The position numbers were made by a program, and so were the translations under genes. Below are positions 33,439-42,428 of a stretch of 64,000 nucleotides of DNA, piece by piece. Source of the stretch: Saprospiraceae bacterium. GTDB taxonomy: Bacteria > Bacteroidota > Bacteroidia > Chitinophagales > Saprospiraceae. Where the stretch lies: NCBI GenBank assembly GCA_013214355.1, contig JABSSL010000021.1, positions 1-64,000 on the forward strand, written 5' to 3'. Within the stretch, counting starts at the first letter, position 1, and every line of letters starts with the position of its first letter. The notes under the pieces are model-generated. The model was not told the origin of the DNA and did not search any database. It worked only from the letters and a program-made list of their open reading frames with translations.

Positions 33439-35706
33439 ATGTTTAAATACCTAACAAGTGGCCTCTTTTTGTTGGTTACTCTTTATGCCTGCCAGCCCAC
33501 TGACTCTTCTAGCGCAAATTCTCAGTTAGATCCACGGATTGAGAAAAGCATTGACTCTCTTTTACACTTGATGACATTGGAAGAAAAAATCGGGCAAATG
33601 AATCTGTATCAGGGGTCCCGAGATTTTGCAAGTCCTAATCCCAGTAATGATACGCAAAGGACTCTTGCAGCAATAAAGCAAGGAGCGGTTGGGGCACTTA
33701 TAAATGTCAGTGGCTCCAATGTCACCAGAAGGGTGCAAGAAATCGCGGTAGAACAAAGTCGATTGGGCATTCCGCTTCTTTTTGGTTACGAGGTCGTTCA
33801 TGGTTATATGACGATGATGCCCATGCCCTTAGCGGAGGCAGCTAGTTGGGATCTAGCAGCGATAGAAAAATCAGCTAGGATAGGGGCGATCGAAGCATCT
33901 TCTACTGGAGTGCATTGGGCTCTGGGGGGATCGATTGATGTCTTTCGAGATCCACGTATGGGGCAAGTAGTAGAAAGTTCCGGAGAAGATCCATATCTGG
34001 CTAGTAGGATAGCAGCAGCTCGTATAAAAGGTGTGCAGGGCCAGGATATAAAGGCGAAAAATACGATTGCGGCCGGTTTTAAGCATTTACCGGGCATCAG
34101 TTATACACAAGCAGGTCAAAACAAACAGCATCTTGGCGTTGATGAGTCATCGCTTGAAAACGCCATATGGCCTCCATTTCAGGCAGCAGTAGAGGCTGGA
34201 ATGTCTCTCATCAGATGGGAGCCTGTGAGCAAGTCAGGGGAAGGCACTCAAGAAAGTATCCAAGGGCAAGGTAAGAAGCTGCGAGAAAGTTTTGGTTTCA
34301 ATGGCGTGAACTTCCTAGGTCCAAATACGCTTGCTGATTGGAGGGGTAGAGGAGTGATCGGTGATCAAAAGCAAGCGGTAGAGATGGCGATAGATGCAGC
34401 TTATGATGTGAATATGGGGCCAGAATTTCTTAGTGAAGTGGCTGCTATGGTTCGCGCAAAACGCATCTCTAAAAAGGAAGTAGATCAGGCCGTAAGAAGG
34501 GTGCTAAGACTCAAGTTTCAATTGGGGCTTTTTGATGATCCTTATCGGTATTGTAACCAAGCCGCAGAAAAGCAAGACTTAATGCATCGGAACCACGTGG
34601 CCTTTGCCCAGGAAATAGCTAGAAAATCTATTGTTCTTTTGAAAAATGAAGGGGGATTGCTTCCCCTGTCCAAGAATACTGGCACGATAGCAGTGATTGG
34701 ACCGATGGCTAATGATCGGGATATTCCCCTAGGTAGTTTACGAGCGAGAGCAAGGAGAAATTCTGCTGTACCTCTGCTCAGGGGGCTTCGAGAAAGGATA
34801 GGAAATGCTAGATTGCTATATGCAAAGGGATGTCGGTTGACAACGGGTAATCGAGGGCCAAATAGTGCACTCTCCTTCAATGAGACAGATAGGTCTGACT
34901 TTCCAAAGGCGATTGCTGCCGCTCAGGAAGCAGATGTAGTAATAATGGCCCTAGGGGAAGATTGTTGGCAAACGGGGTCCCATACCATCCAAGAGGATAT
35001 CACTTTGCCGGGTTTGCAAGAGGAGTTGCTGCAAGAGGTCTTTAAAGTGAATCAGAATATAATCCTTGTACTAAGTAATGGTCGGCCATTGACCTTTAAT
35101 TGGGCGGCTGATAATATACCCGCAATCATAGAAACATGGCAGTTAGGACATATGTCGGGAATGGCAATTGCGGATGTCTTATGGGGAGATTATAATCCTG
35201 CTGGGAAACTTCCTATTTCCTTTCCCCGTAGTGTGGAACAATGTCCGATCTACTACAATCATCTGGAGAGCGATCGTCAATTTTTTCGAGCTGGGGCAGC
35301 AGCAAATGAATCTGTTAGATTCCCTTTCGGCTTTGGATTGAGTTATACCCAGTTTGACTATACTTCACCCTTACTAAGTAGTTCGAGTATGGGAATGGGA
35401 GATACCCTTCAAGTCTCCGTTACAATTACGAATACAGGGGAACGAGATGGGGAAGAAGTAGTGCAGCTTTACCTTCAAGATATGGTTAGTAGTATCCCAA
35501 GACCGGTAAAGGAGTTGAAGGGTTTCCGCAAAATCAGCTTGGCAGCTGGGGCAAAGGAAACCGTAGAATTTTTGGTCACCACAAGCGAACTAGCTTTTTA
35601 TAGTGCCAATAAGAAATGGGAGGCGGAACCAGGTGTTTTTAAAATTTATGTCGGAACCAATTCTCGGGACGTACAGGAGGGGCAATTTGAGCTCATGGCT
35701 AATTAA
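33439..35706 (+). CDS. GH3-family lipoprotein, probable pseudoenzyme
   Basis: The 755-residue protein has a lipoprotein signal (start at 33439, lipobox LYAC) and the full beta-glucosidase (BglX-like) domain order: GH3 N-terminal barrel, GH3 C-terminal domain and fibronectin III-like tail (PRPVKELKGFRKISL). Several substrate-site motifs survive in altered form (DPRMGQ, GFKHLPG). The nucleophile Asp of the SDW/SDH motif is replaced: the stretch FGFNGVNFLGPN has Gly294 at that place. The acid/base Glu of the SGEA motif is also replaced (CWQTGSHT, Ser514). Activity as a glucosidase is therefore doubtful, and a binding role is possible. A MITE copy abuts its stop codon. Confidence 0.8.
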   Translation: MFKYLTSGLFLLVTLYACQPTDSSSANSQLDPRIEKSIDSLLHLMTLEEKIGQMNLYQGSRDFASPNPSNDTQRTLAAIKQGAVGALINVSGSNVTRRVQEIAVEQSRLGIPLLFGYEVVHGYMTMMPMPLAEAASWDLAAIEKSARIGAIEASSTGVHWALGGSIDVFRDPRMGQVVESSGEDPYLASRIAAARIKGVQGQDIKAKNTIAAGFKHLPGISYTQAGQNKQHLGVDESSLENAIWPPFQAAVEAGMSLIRWEPVSKSGEGTQESIQGQGKKLRESFGFNGVNFLGPNTLADWRGRGVIGDQKQAVEMAIDAAYDVNMGPEFLSEVAAMVRAKRISKKEVDQAVRRVLRLKFQLGLFDDPYRYCNQAAEKQDLMHRNHVAFAQEIARKSIVLLKNEGGLLPLSKNTGTIAVIGPMANDRDIPLGSLRARARRNSAVPLLRGLRERIGNARLLYAKGCRLTTGNRGPNSALSFNETDRSDFPKAIAAAQEADVVIMALGEDCWQTGSHTIQEDITLPGLQEELLQEVFKVNQNIILVLSNGRPLTFNWAADNIPAIIETWQLGHMSGMAIADVLWGDYNPAGKLPISFPRSVEQCPIYYNHLESDRQFFRAGAAANESVRFPFGFGLSYTQFDYTSPLLSSSSMGMGDTLQVSVTITNTGERDGEEVVQLYLQDMVSSIPRPVKELKGFRKISLAAGAKETVEFLVTTSELAFYSANKKWEAEPGVFKIYVGTNSRDVQEGQFELMAN

Positions 35707-35833
35707 CCCAAGTTGCGATGAATGAGCTCAAAAAAGGAAGATTTTGCAAAAAACAGAGCCGAGAACTTGGTTTTGCAGCAAATATCCGACGCATTTGTGC
35801 TCTTGAGGATGAATCGCAACTTGCATTAATTAG
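35700..35833 (+). mobile_element. 120-bp MITE copy 2 with near-perfect target duplication
   Basis: The element occupies 35707-35826 and is flanked by TAATTAA (35700-35706) and TAATTAG (35827-35833), a 6-of-7 match. The upstream copy of the duplication contains the TAA stop codon of the GH3-like gene, so insertion left that frame intact. It is the inverted counterpart of the copy at 14778-14897, same length, roughly 90% identical by eye. Terminal inverted repeats are CAAGTTGCGAT and ATCGCAACTTG. Confidence 0.8.
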
Positions 35834-35843
35834 TAAAGTTGCC

Positions 35844-35872
35844 CCTCGCATGCTAATCGGTAGCATGCGAGG
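35844..35872. terminator. Bidirectional terminator-like hairpin
   Basis: A 12-bp perfect stem (CCTCGCATGCTA at 35844-35855 with TAGCATGCGAGG at 35861-35872) with a five-base loop lies between the convergent GH3-like and S41 peptidase genes. T-runs are weak on both sides. Confidence 0.6.
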
Positions 35873-35884
35873 AGGTGAGTAAGT

Positions 35885-38080
35885 CTACTGCTGAATCCAC
35901 TCCTGTGCCTTTTCTAATAACTCGTCTTTCCCCTCTCTAATACCTTCAATGGTTGGCCGTAATTCCACATCTGGTTTAATTCCAACTCTTTGTGTTTCCG
36001 TACCATCTGGATAATATACTCCAATGCCAGAAATCATAGTGCGAATCCCCCCCGGTAAAACGATCTGAGAAACGTTTCCATCCGCTGCTGCTGTGGTGCT
36101 ACCAATCACTTGAGTATTCGGAGCTACACGGAGAGCCATGGTGGTGTATTCTGCTTGACTTTGGGTGGTTTCATTGATGAGGATCGCTACTTTACCCTTA
36201 AAGTGATTGGGATTATCACCCCCTACTTTTAGCGTGGATCCAAAGGTGAACTGTCCAGGCTGTTGAAGGTTCCCGAAAGTGAATTTGACAAATTCGGTAG
36301 GTTCAGGCATAAGTACTCCTCCTAAACTGAAAACGATGAAGTCAGAGGGATAACAACGCAAATCTACTACGATTCCCTTTTTGTCCATAAACTTCTTCAT
36401 GATGTCATTGATCTCACCTCTTTCCAAGGAAGCGGGATAGATATAGCCAATGTCACCATCCAATTCCTGATGCGATGTAATATCCTTTCGCCAGAAATTG
36501 ATTTCAGCGCTCGGTACACAGCTAATGCTTTCTTTGAAATCAACTTTGGCACTGCTTATACTCAATTCTATTTGATCTTCATTGGTTCTGAGTAAGCGGC
36601 GCGCTACATCCCTGAGTTGAGTAGGTCGGTTGGAGGCGGGGCAGTAGGCAATTTTCTCTTCGATGAGTTTTTCAGTAGGTTCACCGTTTACATGAGTGAT
36701 AATGTCTCCAACTTTAATCTTACTATTTTTCTGCATCTGACTGAACAGGCGCATTACTACTGCTTGCCCTTCAATGATGTTGACCTCGATGGGCGCAATA
36801 TTATTACCGTGGAACTGATTCAAGTCCTTGTCTTGCATCCAGATATTGGCATGTGTATCTTGAATTTTACCGATTACCTGTAGAGTGGCTAGTTTATAGG
36901 TAAGGGGTTCTTTAGCTGCCGCGAAAATTGGTATGGAGGATTGTAAGACTGCATTCCAATCCTCATCCATCAAATGCTTATAGGGAAAAAAATACTCGAT
37001 CATATTCCAGTAGCGGAAAAGGGAAAGCAGCCGAAAGCCATCATCACTAGAAGGGATATTCAGGTAGGCCTTTTCGTTCTGGAACTGAGGATTGCCAATG
37101 TTGGGAGCGAAGCTGAGGTAATAGCTCTTGGATTCTCGGCTTGCAGATTGGACGGTCTTCAGATATTGAACCAGTTCTTCGGACAGTTGCCCCTGGGGTT
37201 TTAGCCAATCCGAAGAAGGACTCAGCTTTACTTCTAAATCGGTTTGGGGTTGCTCCCCTGATGTTACGGTGCCAAGCTGTTGGGCCCAATTCAGTAAGGC
37301 CATGTCGAAGCCTTCCTCATGAATAGCGGGCAATATGCGGAATAATTCGTAATCCCAATTTACTTCCCCTGCCGCAATTTGTGGGTGGTGGTATTTCAAA
37401 AAGCCCCAGACCTTAGCTAACCAATAGAGCTTTTCGTATTGTTCAGCATTGACAGTACCCAAGGAAAAATTAGAACCTTCATCAAACTCCTTGTCTTGCG
37501 AGGCTTTTGCTACTTCCTTTTCCACCCGTTTCAAGCCACGGATATCTTCCCCGTCTATCAATACCTTAAAATTGTCGTACCAGGCTTTGCCTTTGCCCAC
37601 TAGGATGCCGGCAACAAAGATCTGCGTTGCTTGCTCGGGGAGGGGTAAGGTGATGCTGTACTTCTTCCAGTCATTCGTACCCTTGATGCCTTGGTTTTGC
37701 ATATTGTCAAAATGCAATGGCCCACCGTCTCCATCCACCCGCAAAAGCAAACCCGCAAATCCATCTGACACGTTTTCGGTTTTCATGTAGCCTTCTAAAG
37801 TGATCTTTTCTCCTCCATATTCCGGCATAATTTTATAGGCTACACTACCAAAAGAACCTCCATCTTCTCCAGCATCGATCAATAGCGCTTTTTTGCCCGA
37901 TTGGGGGGTGTCGGTATCCACACTAAGTTGGTAAGAGCCCCATTGCATCCACTGATTTGGGAGGCCTTTATCGCCTTTACTTAGCTCAAAATCAAAATTG
38001 AAAGCTGGAGCTTCATCTTGAGCATGAATGCTTGTAAATAGAAACAAAAGGGATAGTGTAAGTAAGAGTGCTTTTCTCAT
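35885..38080 (-). CDS. S41-family peptidase with N-terminal jelly-roll domain
   Basis: The 731-residue protein has a signal peptide (cleaved near SIHAQD). An N-terminal beta-sandwich of the carbohydrate-binding type spans about residues 22-180 (FDFELSKGDKGLPNQW ... KAWYDNFKVLIDG). A PDZ-like segment follows (KIKVGDIITHVNGEPTEKLIE) and then a tail-specific protease (C-terminal processing) domain with DIGYIYPASLERGEIN, VDLRCYPS and the nucleophile region ETTQSQAEYTTMAL. The Ser in TQSQ is the likely nucleophile, and the Lys of Ctp enzymes is not seen at the usual place, which suggests the tricorn-like variant. It probably acts in the periplasm, and the substrate is unknown. Confidence 0.82.
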   Translation of the reverse strand: MRKALLLTLSLLFLFTSIHAQDEAPAFNFDFELSKGDKGLPNQWMQWGSYQLSVDTDTPQSGKKALLIDAGEDGGSFGSVAYKIMPEYGGEKITLEGYMKTENVSDGFAGLLLRVDGDGGPLHFDNMQNQGIKGTNDWKKYSITLPLPEQATQIFVAGILVGKGKAWYDNFKVLIDGEDIRGLKRVEKEVAKASQDKEFDEGSNFSLGTVNAEQYEKLYWLAKVWGFLKYHHPQIAAGEVNWDYELFRILPAIHEEGFDMALLNWAQQLGTVTSGEQPQTDLEVKLSPSSDWLKPQGQLSEELVQYLKTVQSASRESKSYYLSFAPNIGNPQFQNEKAYLNIPSSDDGFRLLSLFRYWNMIEYFFPYKHLMDEDWNAVLQSSIPIFAAAKEPLTYKLATLQVIGKIQDTHANIWMQDKDLNQFHGNNIAPIEVNIIEGQAVVMRLFSQMQKNSKIKVGDIITHVNGEPTEKLIEEKIAYCPASNRPTQLRDVARRLLRTNEDQIELSISSAKVDFKESISCVPSAEINFWRKDITSHQELDGDIGYIYPASLERGEINDIMKKFMDKKGIVVDLRCYPSDFIVFSLGGVLMPEPTEFVKFTFGNLQQPGQFTFGSTLKVGGDNPNHFKGKVAILINETTQSQAEYTTMALRVAPNTQVIGSTTAAADGNVSQIVLPGGIRTMISGIGVYYPDGTETQRVGIKPDVELRPTIEGIREGKDELLEKAQEWIQQ

Positions 38081-39005
38081 ATGGTCTTGGTCTTTAATTA
38101 GTTTAAAGTGATGGTAGCAAATACCCGGTCTTGTCTAATCCTACTGGCGTACTTGGGCATTTATTGAAAATTAGGCTCGACTAGGACGCCTTCAAATTAA
38201 AACTAAAAGCGGCCTGGCTTTATCATGCAAACGTAAAATTCAAGCTTTCTATCTATTTACCCCACACTTTAATTGAAGTTCAAATCCGTGAATGAGTAGG
38301 CAATGGAGGGTAGCCTGGGTGTTGTGGGTGAGGAATCTACTTGGCTATCTAGATAGGTATCCATAGCGTCCAGAAGGGACCAGCGGTAAGGGTCAGGGCG
38401 AAGCCATGAAAAATCCCATATGAACCGTTAGCACGGGTGGATATTTCTTAGCTTGACTTTCGCATTTTATGCTAATCCAAAAAATAGATTTAGGCATTCC
38501 CTAGAGCGGGTTGCCGGCAAAAAACTGTTTGACGGAGGAGTTTTTTTTGCCAAGAATTTTGCTTCCTTTTTTTCGACTGAAAAAGGAAGTCGCCGAAGGC
38601 AAGGTCAAGCTTTAAGGCGCTAATAGTCAATCACTTAAAACGTATTACATGTATCTTTTTACCTGGCTTTTATTCATTTTTGACAATCGCCTCAAAAACT
38701 CTACCTGTCGGTAGACAGGGAATCAAAAAACGCTTGTCCCGTAAACTCTCTCCGTTCAAACAATACGGGACGGCCACCCGCTCTTAAGTGCTGGCAACAG
38801 TCGTTTTAATTTTGAACATCAGGTTTCAAGATGGATGTTTAAAATTGATGTAAGAATCCATCAACCTCTACATAACTATTTTCTGATAAAAATAAACAAC
38901 TCATTATCAATTAGTTAAAACAATCGAACGATTTATCCTCCTCTCCAGTAAGCCATTTAAGCTTTTCAAAATGCGAAAGTCGAGCTTACTGACTAGAAGC
39001 CGTCT
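38081..39005. other. Long repeat-rich intergenic region
   Basis: A 925-bp gap with no supported gene. It contains the 38449-38989 inverted-repeat element. It also has nested hairpins at 38548-38602 (TTGCC/GGCAA around CTTCCTTTTT/AAAAAGGAAG), a perfect CCTGTC-GGTA-GACAGG hairpin near 38703-38718, and a GTCCCGTA/TACGGGAC pair near 38737-38773. The stretch around 38340-38400 also looks repeat-like. It probably collects non-autonomous elements. Confidence 0.5.
38449..38989. repeat. Non-coding element bounded by 22-bp inverted repeats
   Basis: CTTAGCTTGACTTTCGCATTTT (22 bases split: the core GACTTTCGCATTTT) at 38449-38470 recurs in inverted orientation at 38968-38989, with 19 of 22 positions matching. 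The 541-bp interval has no open frame of note and several internal hairpins. It resembles a non-autonomous transposable element or a decayed insertion sequence. No target duplication was identified. Confidence 0.5.
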
Positions 39006-40007
39006 CTAATCCGTATGCTCATTGACCGTTTGCCAAAGCAAGTCTTTAAGTTCATCAATTCCTTGCTGGGCTACTGAGGAGATGAATCGATATGGGACGC
39101 CTTCTGGCAATTCTGCTTCAAGCATTTCACGCAGCTCTTCATCAATCATATCGGATTTAGTAATGGCCAATACCCGCGGTTTGTCTAATAGATCGGGATT
39201 ATAAGCAGCCAATTCGTTGAGGAGGATGTTGTAATCCTTGCGAATATCATCAGAATCGCAAGGCACCATGAAAAGCAGGGTTGCATTGCGCTCAATATGT
39301 CGTAGAAAGCGATGTCCTAAGCCTTTACCTTGGTGGGCGTTTTCGATAATACCAGGAATATCTGCAATGACGAAGGAGCGGCCATCTCGATATTGTACAA
39401 TTCCGAGATTAGGTTTTAAAGTTGTAAATGGATAGTTGGCGATCTTTGGTTTGGCGGCTGTTACTACGGAAAGGAAGGTAGATTTTCCGGCATTAGGAAA
39501 ACCAACTAGTCCTACATCTGCTAATACTTTGAGTTCTAGAATACGCCAGTGTTCCTCCCCTGACTCTCCTGGTTGAGCATAGCGAGGTGCTTGGTTAGTG
39601 GCAGATTTGAAGTGAGAATTACCAAGTCCGCCTCGTCCTCCAGCAACTAGGATCCGTTGCTCCTCATGTTCGGTGATCTCAAACAAGATTTCTTGGGTTT
39701 CAGCATCTTTTGCTACGGTGCCTAAGGGGACTTCAAGGATGATATCCTCGCCATTTGCACCATGGCTATGATTGGCCGAACCGTTTCCTCCGTGACTCGC
39801 TTTTACGTGCTTGCGATACTTTAGGGTGAGAAGCGTCCATATGTTTCGATTACCTCGCAGGATGATATGACCTCCTCTACCTCCATCTCCACCATCTGGC
39901 CCCCCCTTGGGATTGGTTCGATCGCGCATGAAATGGGCCGAGCCCGCACCTCCATTACCAGAGCGGCAATTGATCTTCACATAGTCCACGAAATTCTGCT
40001 CCGCCAT
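39006..40007 (-). CDS. obg: GTPase Obg/CgtA
   Basis: The 333-residue conserved GTPase has the glycine-rich Obg fold at the N-terminus ([34 protein letters not shown]) and the G domain with G1 [10 protein letters not shown]2 in [10 protein letters not shown]3 DIPGI and G4 TKSD. It ends shortly after the G domain, as in most Bacteroidota, with no long C-terminal extension. It functions in late 50S ribosome assembly and stress control. The ATG at 40007 ([10 protein letters not shown]) is chosen over the one at 40031. A perfect -7 box lies just upstream. Confidence 0.95.
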   Translation of the reverse strand: MAEQNFVDYVKINCRSGNGGAGSAHFMRDRTNPKGGPDGGDGGRGGHIILRGNRNIWTLLTLKYRKHVKASHGGNGSANHSHGANGEDIILEVPLGTVAKDAETQEILFEITEHEEQRILVAGGRGGLGNSHFKSATNQAPRYAQPGESGEEHWRILELKVLADVGLVGFPNAGKSTFLSVVTAAKPKIANYPFTTLKPNLGIVQYRDGRSFVIADIPGIIENAHQGKGLGHRFLRHIERNATLLFMVPCDSDDIRKDYNILLNELAAYNPDLLDKPRVLAITKSDMIDEELREMLEAELPEGVPYRFISSVAQQGIDELKDLLWQTVNEHTD

Positions 40008-40028
40008 TGCTTTTTTCTTTTTAGGGCG

Positions 40029-40036
40029 CAAAGATA
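40029..40036 (-). promoter_or_regulatory. -7 box (TATCTTTG) upstream of obg
   Basis: Read on the minus strand this is TATCTTTG, an exact match to TAnnTTTG, about 22 bp before the obg ATG. A matching TTTG at the right distance was not found, so the promoter is only half supported. The implied leader is short. Confidence 0.4.
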
Positions 40037-40160
40037 CGGATTTTCGGTATTCTGGGCTAGCAAGGCTTCAAAGGAAGTCATAGGAGCATCTGATTACTTG
40101 AAGTGCTTTTCAAAAACATGATTATCTTACTCGCCTTAGCATAACTCGAAATCCTTATGT

Positions 40161-40877
40161 ATGTCCCCGAAGAAGATAGCTTCTCCAGTTGCTCATGTCT
40201 TTCTTGATTTTGATTATACCTTGGTGCCTGAAGAGAGTACCATTCAGATCTTGCAATATGCCCTAGAACATCGTCGAGGTGCCAACCAGATTAAAACACT
40301 AATAAAGAAGATGGGACCAAAGACGAGTGCTGATCAAATTCAAGGGAGTGAAATATGGACCCTAATTAAGGCCGCTACCTATCTCAGGTGGAAACATGTA
40401 CAACGGTATGTTGACAAAATTAGACAGCAGATTCATCCTGCTGTACCGGCTCTGTTCAGGCAATTACACGCGGAATCGATCCAAGCCTATATCCTCTCCG
40501 CTGCCTTTAAGGAATGGATTCAACCGATTGCTTTGGAATGGGGACTTGAGGGACAATACGTAATGGCAAACCGATTTGTCTGGCTTGGCAACCGGAGTCT
40601 AGGCTATCGGCCGTCGACCTTATTGATGAAGGGTAAATCCAATTTATTAAAGTCCTGGTTGCCCAAATCTCAGGTTGAAGGTCCTATCATTATGGTAGGA
40701 GATAGCACTTCAGATTATAAAGTTTATCAAAAGGGACTGGCACAGGCCTTCATCAGTGCGGATTACTATACCCCCAAACCCTTGGATGCCTCGATTATGC
40801 CATCAGAAACGATCAAAAGGGTAGAACGCCCGGAGGACCTGTTCGAGCAAATAATGACCGCATTGCGGGGCATTTGA
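40161..40877 (+). CDS. HAD-superfamily phosphatase (SerB-like)
   Basis: The 238-residue protein has HAD motif I DFDYTLV (DxDxT, the nucleophile Asp near residue 15), a helical cap (LEHRRGANQIKTLIKK), motif II around YILSAAF, a Lys in the MKGKSNLLK segment for motif III, and motif IV GDSTSD. The pattern fits phosphoserine phosphatase-like HAD hydrolases of subclass IB. The substrate is unknown. There is no signal peptide, so it is cytoplasmic. The start at 40161 is the only ATG that includes motif I. Confidence 0.82.
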   Translation: MSPKKIASPVAHVFLDFDYTLVPEESTIQILQYALEHRRGANQIKTLIKKMGPKTSADQIQGSEIWTLIKAATYLRWKHVQRYVDKIRQQIHPAVPALFRQLHAESIQAYILSAAFKEWIQPIALEWGLEGQYVMANRFVWLGNRSLGYRPSTLLMKGKSNLLKSWLPKSQVEGPIIMVGDSTSDYKVYQKGLAQAFISADYYTPKPLDASIMPSETIKRVERPEDLFEQIMTALRGI

Positions 40878-41070
40878 TGCAAGTTTAGTCCTATGACACT
40901 TCCTTCAGGACTTCTGTCAAAATATCCTGGAATAGCTGATGTCGAAGGAGAGGACCATCTTCGGAACGACTCTGATTATTTAGCAGTACGATTGTAATCT
41001 TCTTTAGCATGGAAGATAGGATGCAGCTATGGTAAAATGCTGCCAACTTGTGTCTTACCAATCCTTAGGA

Positions 41071-41286
41071 TTATCTGACCAATGATCGGATACCCCGGAA
41101 TAGACTAAGCAACATAAGACCTAACAACATAAAGACACCAGTGTAGATGAGCAAGGCGATCCAATTACCAGGATCGCTAGTGAATAAATGAACTAATGAT
41201 TCAGTTTCATAGTCCATCATACCTAGCATAATGGAAGCAAGGAAGGAGACAAGTAATAGGGTTAAGAGTTCTTTCTGTCGGCTCAT
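41071..41286 (-). CDS. Small two-helix membrane protein
   Basis: A 71-residue frame with two clear hydrophobic segments (about residues 8-24 and 42-64) and a basic C-terminus (SLFRGIRSLVR). It has no recognised family. It lies 108 bp after adk on the same strand but is separated from it by a strong hairpin. The composition and topology look like a genuine small protein, but there is no independent support. Confidence 0.5.
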   Translation of the reverse strand: MSRQKELLTLLLVSFLASIMLGMMDYETESLVHLFTSDPGNWIALLIYTGVFMLLGLMLLSLFRGIRSLVR

Positions 41287-41323
41287 AAGATAGGTGTTTA
41301 GTTGCAGTTTATATTTTAACGAC

Positions 41324-41355
41324 TTAGGCCACCGATCTACATCAGTGGCCTAAGT
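41324..41355 (-). terminator. Hairpin between adk and the small membrane protein gene
   Basis: ACTTAGGCCAC and GTGGCCTAAGT form an 11-bp perfect stem around a short loop at about 41324-41355. Read on the minus strand (adk direction) the T-run is weak, and on the plus strand it ends GTTTT. It could stop transcription from either side. Confidence 0.6.
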
Positions 41356-41394
41356 TTTAACAGTTATCTTGCTCTTTTTGGAAAGCTAACTAAT

Positions 41395-41967
41395 TTACAG
41401 GGTATCGATTACCGCCGATAGGCGATCGAATATCTCTTCAATTCCGCCTATTCCATCAATGGTCGTGGACTTTGCTTTGGCATCATAGTAATCGTATACA
41501 GGAGTAGTATTGTCTTTATATACTTGAATACGATTACGAATTACACTTTCATCTTTGTCATCAGCTCGGCCGGAAGTCTCGCCGCGTAATAGAAGACGCT
41601 TGACGATTTCTTCATCTGGAACAGATAACATGACCAGACGTGAAACGGTATCCTCTTTCTCAGCCAGCAGCTTATCCAAGGCCTCGGATTGAGGGGTAGT
41701 ACGTGGGAAACCATCGAAGATATAACCTTGTACATCCGGATTGGCTTCTACTTTATTGCGAAGCATACCAATGGTTACTTCATCTGGAACCAATGCTCCC
41801 TTGTCTATGTAACTCTTTGCTTCAAGCCCCAAGGGAGTTTTGTTACCTATTTCATATCGGAATAAATCCCCTGTTGAAATATGCAACAGCCCATATTTTT
41901 CTACCAATTTAGCGGCTTGCGTGCCCTTTCCTGAGCCTGGAGGGCCAAAGAGGATCAAATTGATCAT
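41395..41967 (-). CDS. adk: Adenylate kinase
   Basis: Adenylate kinase interconverts ATP + AMP and 2 ADP. The 190-residue product has the P-loop GPPGSGKGTQAAKL, the AMP-binding STGDLFRYEI, GFPRTTPQ, and the R...R motif RGETSGRADDK. It is the short form without the Zn-binding LID insert, normal for Bacteroidota. The start at 41967 gives the typical MINLILFGPPG. It is cytoplasmic and essential in most bacteria. Confidence 0.96.
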   Translation of the reverse strand: MINLILFGPPGSGKGTQAAKLVEKYGLLHISTGDLFRYEIGNKTPLGLEAKSYIDKGALVPDEVTIGMLRNKVEANPDVQGYIFDGFPRTTPQSEALDKLLAEKEDTVSRLVMLSVPDEEIVKRLLLRGETSGRADDKDESVIRNRIQVYKDNTTPVYDYYDAKAKSTTIDGIGGIEEIFDRLSAVIDTL

Positions 41968-42428
41968 ACTAGTGTCGTGATTTTAGTTAAGACTAAAAAT
42001 ATAATGTCCGGTAGGCTTATTTGGTTCTGGCGAGCGGTAAAGATAAGAAAAATTAAGGCAGGAAGCGGACTCCTGAAAAAAAGACAACATGATTTAGAAG
42101 CGACTTGAATTGGACTGTGATCTCATTAATATCTTTGATTTTGTTCGTGCTTCTCAAATGTCAGAAATCATCATTACTTTCTTTTGAATTACGGCCACCT
42201 GATACTTACCTTTGTTAGGTTCCATAATGCTAAGTTTATAGTCTTGTATTAATAGAGACATAAGCCTTCTAGAGCGGCCAATATTTTACCATGAATCGGA
42301 ATATTCGTGGGCTTAGATCTATTTCGGCGGTTTTCCTCGAGGGGGAACCTCCGGAGGGATACTGCCATGGCGAGCATCTAGCTAACACCTTGATTTCAAA
42401 ATCAACCTATAATATTCAGAAAAACCTT
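41968..42428. other. Intergenic region upstream of the GH10 gene
   Basis: A 461-bp gap. The GH10 frame is open from 42291, but the first part (to 42428) has no secretion-signal character and is probably leader. No consensus promoter, riboswitch or repeat was recognised. Confidence 0.4.
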
